Positions 59,966 to 64,000 of a DNA stretch of 64,000 nucleotides are shown one piece after another. Source of the DNA: Theristus sp. LFF4_11. Lineage: Eukaryota; Nematoda; Chromadorea; Monhysterida; Xyalidae. The translations under genes were made by a program, and so were the position numbers. The first letter of the stretch is position 1; every line of letters starts with the position of its first letter. The stretch is from assembly GCA_030248135.1 (NCBI GenBank), contig JASANC010001728.1:96228-160227 (forward strand), read 5' to 3'. The notes under the pieces are model-generated. The model saw only the letters and a program-made list of their open reading frames with translations. It made no database searches and was not told the origin of the DNA.

Positions 59966-61745
59966 ATGTCCGATGACGAATCGAAGAACAGCGGGAGCGA
60001 CGAAGGCAACGAAGATGATGAGAGCCAGGTGAGACGATGTGAGAGTTCAGAATTGACACGAAATGAACATAACATTGATTGACAGTCAAGATTAAAGAAA
60101 CACAATTGAGATTTAGAATGTACACTCAAATAAATTGTTTGGTTGGCTGGTTGATTGATTGATTGATTGACTGATTGCTTGATTGATTGATCGCTTGCTT
60201 GGTTGATTGATTGCTTCAGCTGAGTGGCGTCCCGGATGACATGAAAGACATCATGAAAGCAATTGAGGAAGATCCAGACGACGATCCAGATGACCTGCCG
60301 AAGCAGTCGGACAAACGAGCGCGGTATCTAACGTTGAATGTGTGCTTGTTGTACGGGGCACAACGCAATCACAGAAATACGGATTGCAAACTGGGTCTAC
60401 GCCAGGATTGCTGGTTTTGAATCTGAATCACGAACGGTTAACGATCCGGTTTACGTTCCGGAATCCGGATTGTGATCCACTTTACGGCCGGATTACAATC
60501 CCGGCTCACGGATTCCGTTTAGGCCCGTTTATGCCTGACGTATGCGCAATGCGCATACGGCACGGCACGTCACTTTAGGTCCCGTGTTATTGCATACTAC
60601 CGTTCATATAGACGTATGCATGCACGGCACGTCATGTCATTTTAGGTTTCGTGTTATTGCACCCTACCGTTTATACCAAACGTGTGTCTGGTATAAACGG
60701 GTCTTTAAAAATACAAAAATTAAAACCCTTCGGTTTCATTCACCATTCGATTTACGATCGAGTTTGCGGTCCGGTTTCCATTCCGGTTTGCCAACGATTC
60801 CGGGTTTACCATCCATTTTGCGGTCCGTTACACGGTGTATAATCCGGCTGATCCTTTTTCTCATTTACACGATAGACAACGTTCTTGACAGACTGCTCTT
60901 TAACAAGAATTCGAACAACTTCCAGCAAAGCGAAGGCGCTACTGACCGAGTTCGCACAGCTCTCGACGACGCACGGCATCTCGCACATGGGCGAGGCACA
61001 CACGAAGGGCGTGCTGATATTCTGGTCGTTGATGTTGTGCATCTGTGCCGGCGGCTTCTTTGTGCTGTTCAGTGACACCCTGATGACGTACATTCTGTTC
61101 GAGACGAACGTCGAGATCAAGGTTCATATAGCGCTAGAACGTGTCACACCGAAGTGACGTCATGTACTCTAAATAAGCATGTGCTAGTCAAGTATACAGC
61201 AAACCGGACCGAAAACTTTTAAAAACCGTAGTGGTTGGGCATGACCGACGTTAGCCGTTTTGTTGGCTTTATACCAACAGTCCTGCAAATTGTTCAAAGA
61301 ATTACAAACACAAGAATTATAAACAATTATGTTTTACTGCATCCTGTTGTTTTAGATGGAAAGCAAGGAGCGTCTATTTCCTGCGGTGACCATCTGCAAT
61401 CTGTGTCCGTTCAAAAAAGGAGCCGCTGATGACCGTGCCGTCATTGGCTGCATTGGTCAGTTTCTTTTTGCAAATTTTTAGAGAGTGTTCTGTTTTGCCT
61501 TTTTGTTTTTTGTTTGGATAATACTTAATAAGCACATAAATAAACGTGTGGCGAGTCGGTTGGTTTCTAATATCCTAAGGTCTAATAAAGATCCGTTTTT
61601 TCAAATACGCATTTTTCTTCTCCAGGTCTACGCGTTCGAATTCGGAATCAAGGATCAAACAACCGCCGAAATTCTGGGCTGGAAGCCGCTGCCACCAGAA
61701 TGCAGCGACGGTTTTTACGACTACAACAAAATGTGCAAACCGTGA
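59966..61745 (+). pseudogene. Degenerin-like gene, right copy, with a one-base insertion
   Basis: Same five exons as the left copy (59966-60028, 60220-60323, 60926-61121, exon 4 from 61356, 61626-61745), and the coding sequence is otherwise essentially identical. In exon 4, after CTGTGTCCGTTC, this copy has six A's where the left copy has five. The frame after NLCPF then shifts, so the FKKEPLMTVPSLAAL segment is lost unless another splice is used. It is either a real frameshift in a duplicated gene or a homopolymer error in the assembly. Confidence 0.65.
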
Positions 61746-61880
61746 TCATGGCCAGCTATGATGCCTATTGTAATTAAAGATTTCAAACACAAAACATGCA
61801 CTCACTTTTTTACCCTCTGTGAAAAAAGTTGCAATTCGTTGAATGTGCGGTTCAGTGGTGATTTTTTTTGGTTCTATCTA

Positions 61881-62789
61881 CAGGGTGGGCCAAAAAAAAG
61901 GTTCCATTTTCAAACTGCTGTCACTAGCTGGTATTTTAATATTATGAGCTGAAATTTTCAGCATTGATAAAACATATGATGCCATTTTTCTGACAAAATT
62001 TTTATCTAGTTTGGTCAAGTAGATTCAGTTTTACAGCACAATGTTTAAAAATTCCCAAATTTTCAAAAAAAAAACGGATTTTTAATCAAGAATTTAACAA
62101 CGAATCATTGCTCATAGACATCCAAATCATCATCAAGGTTTGTCGTCCGGCAGCGGCTGGATGGAACTTTACGCGAAACTGGCGAGTCACTGCAGAAAAA
62201 TTTTAGATTGCTGACACCAGCTAGCACACCAGACCCGTTGTTCTGCTGTCCACTTAACCACGACGAAACTGCAGAAAACTGAAACTGAAACACTGTTTTT
62301 ATTCAAACCGCAGAAAAACTTTTCAAAAGAAACCAATTAACAGACAGAGCAACACAGAAAACAAAAAAAAATCAACTGAACAATTCTTTCTGTCGCAGTC
62401 GCTGACTCGAGTCCGTTGTGAAACGTCAGAATTTCGCTCGAGGTGCTCAAATGCAATTCAAGTGGTGAGACCTTTCCACTCGAGCGCATGATTTGAACTA
62501 TCACGGGGTATCCAAAAAGACCAATTTGACACCTTCGCAACAGTTTCAAAATTGAATCACGCATCTTGATACTAATTTTTTCTTGCACTCATTTCAGTCA
62601 ATTTGTTGATTTTTCGAGCTTTTTAGAAAATCTGCCACAGTGAGCGCTAGGAATTATATATCGGAAAAAAAATTTTGTCAGTAAAATGGCAACGCATGTT
62701 TTATCAGTGCTGAAAATTTCAGCTCATAATATTAAAACACCAGCCAGTGACAGCAGTTTGAAAATGGAACCTTTTTTTGGCCCACCCTG
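61881..62789 (-). mobile_element. 905-bp-type element, right-arm copy
   Basis: Mirror of 47698-48602, with the same CAGGGTGGGCC termini and TA flanks, about 909 bp. It lies 135 bp past the stop of the right degenerin copy, the same distance as in the left arm, so it was there before the duplication. Confidence 0.88.
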
Positions 62790-63371
62790 TATTTATCACA
62801 CGGCATGTGTTTTGTCTTTGAACAACATCAGTTGATGATGAACTGTGGTGGTAGTGTAACTGCACGAAGGTGGACTAGATTCCATTCAAATTACTGTGTT
62901 TGTATCGCCGAATTACTATCTGATCGACCGCTCTTTCCGCAAAAACCCGGAAGAGAAGCCGTCATTCACAAAACAAACATCAACACACACACAACACACT
63001 ATAAATCTGCAACACACAAAAAACAGCAAACAAAAGAGACTGGAGCAACAAAACGAAATAAGACACTTTTTGTGAAATTCGAATTCTTTTTGCCGGGTTT
63101 TTGTGACGATATACATACAAATGTAACAAGTGGTACATGTGGTTTGCACTTTTGGAAACTGTGTCTACCAAGTATGTATGTATATTATACTGATAACAAT
63201 ATAAAAGGTCAACTACACCAAACATCTTGTTGATCATAATAAAACATAAACCTATGTACACGATATAATATTGTGCGACCAAAGTTGATAAAAGCAGAGT
63301 GGTGTTTTCGGGTGAAGCGAGGTGGAGCATAAGTTTTCTTTCGAGTGTCAACCTCTGATTGCTAAGTTATG

Positions 63372-63620
63372 TATTACTTATTAATGTAGTATAGGATGGG
63401 GTGGGGGTTATTTTGGGGGGTTATTTGGGGGGGGTATTGGAAAATTTGAAGTAATAAAAAATATCAGGAGGAAGGAAGTCGAGAAATCATTTCAAGAGAC
63501 TTGGGAAGGTAAGAAATACCGAATACTTGGGGTAGTAAAGAAAATTAAGAGATAGCAGAATTGAGGATGGTAAAAGGTAATAAACCGGGGTGGGGGGGTT
63601 GGGGGGGGGTGGGGGGGGAG
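63372..63620 (+). repeat. C-depleted G/A-rich insertion unique to the right arm
   Basis: About 240 bp of G, A and T with hardly any C, including several runs of eight or more G. It is absent from the matching place in the left arm (about 47112-47120), where ACAATACAATG follows GTTATGT directly. No known element features. Confidence 0.8.
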
Positions 63621-64000
63621 CAATACAATGACAAGCATTAGTAACAAGTTGAATTTCGTCCGAATAAAAGGCCTGTTTTTTCAAGAACATATACATACGT
63701 ATGGACATGGGCAGCATGTAAGGGCATCGCGCACTGTTTCGTTCCTGGTATCAAGCTTCATTCTGTTGTTCATCATACCGGTTTTGAGAACTGCGTTATA
63801 CTTGAAAAAGATGAGCTACCGAGTTGGATGTTTTTCAATTCGCCATCACGCAACACGTTCCGTATTCCGTTACTGTAGACAGAAAGAACGAAAAATCATC
63901 AAATCGTTTTCAGTTTCTTGTCCAGTTTCAGTTTCAGGTTCGCACACACTATCAAAATCTACTGTAGCCTCGTGACTGCCCAGGCACTCAATCAACCTTT

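Larger units (their letters stand above)
58318..64000 (-). repeat. Right arm of the large inverted duplication (runs off the window)
   Basis: Mirror of 46745-52390. The inner part (58318-58920) is diverged: it keeps recognisable blocks such as AACATCAACAACAACGACAA and CAGTCAACTCAATCAAATTT, but has gaps and skewed base composition. From 58921 outward the match is near identical except for small indels and one insertion of about 240 bp (63372-63620). The last window base still matches about 46745, so the true end lies beyond 64000. Confidence 0.9.

Overview
This is a eukaryotic, almost certainly animal, genomic window. Genes are split by many introns (GT-AG, with a few likely GC-AG), the space between genes is AT-rich, and DNA-transposon and SINE-like repeats are abundant. 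A kinesin-3 of the KIF28/KLP-6 type, a class II myosin, a BPI/LBP-like lipid-binding protein, SLC22-like transporters and degenerin (DEG/ENaC) channel pieces point to an invertebrate. A nematode or other small ecdysozoan fits best, but the species cannot be named from the sequence. No prokaryotic, viral, rRNA or CRISPR features were seen.

Layout. 1.3-7.3 kb (-): kinesin-3 motor, 16 exons, 993 aa. 7.3-14.2 kb: a long stretch without recognisable genes that carries a perfect run of about 114 AAC triplets. 14.2-27.9 kb (+): short-tailed myosin II heavy chain, 35 exons, 1648 aa, with several transposons in its introns. 31.2-35.1 kb (+): secreted BPI/LBP-like protein, 6 exons, 593 aa. 37.5-41.0 and 42.6-46.7 kb (-): two tandem SLC22-like transporters with matching exon phases; the second has a 237-bp transposon inside its first exon. 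46.7-64.0 kb: a large inverted duplication. Its arms (about 46745-52390 and 58318-64000) each hold a one-transmembrane degenerin-like gene, and its spacer of about 5.9 kb holds a 9-exon secreted protein of unrecognised family. The right arm runs off the window end.

For all genes except the spacer gene, exon joins were checked by hand for phase, and the summed coding lengths divide by three (kinesin 2982, myosin 4947, BPI 1782, SLC22 A 1653, degenerin 582 nt). The spacer gene also sums in phase (1101 nt), but two of its joins had alternatives.

The repeat content is unusually legible. It includes a 262-bp MITE present three times at exactly the same length, a 270-bp MITE family with five copies (one supplying a splice donor in the myosin gene), a GGGACCAG-ended family (one copy in an exon), a 905-bp element with long inverted termini, several fold-back elements, a tRNA-derived SINE, and two or more retroelement-like 3' ends. 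The genes do not form one pathway. They look like ordinary neighbours in a repeat-rich genome, and the most notable biology is structural: the palindrome, transposon-made introns and donors, and the truncated degenerin pair.
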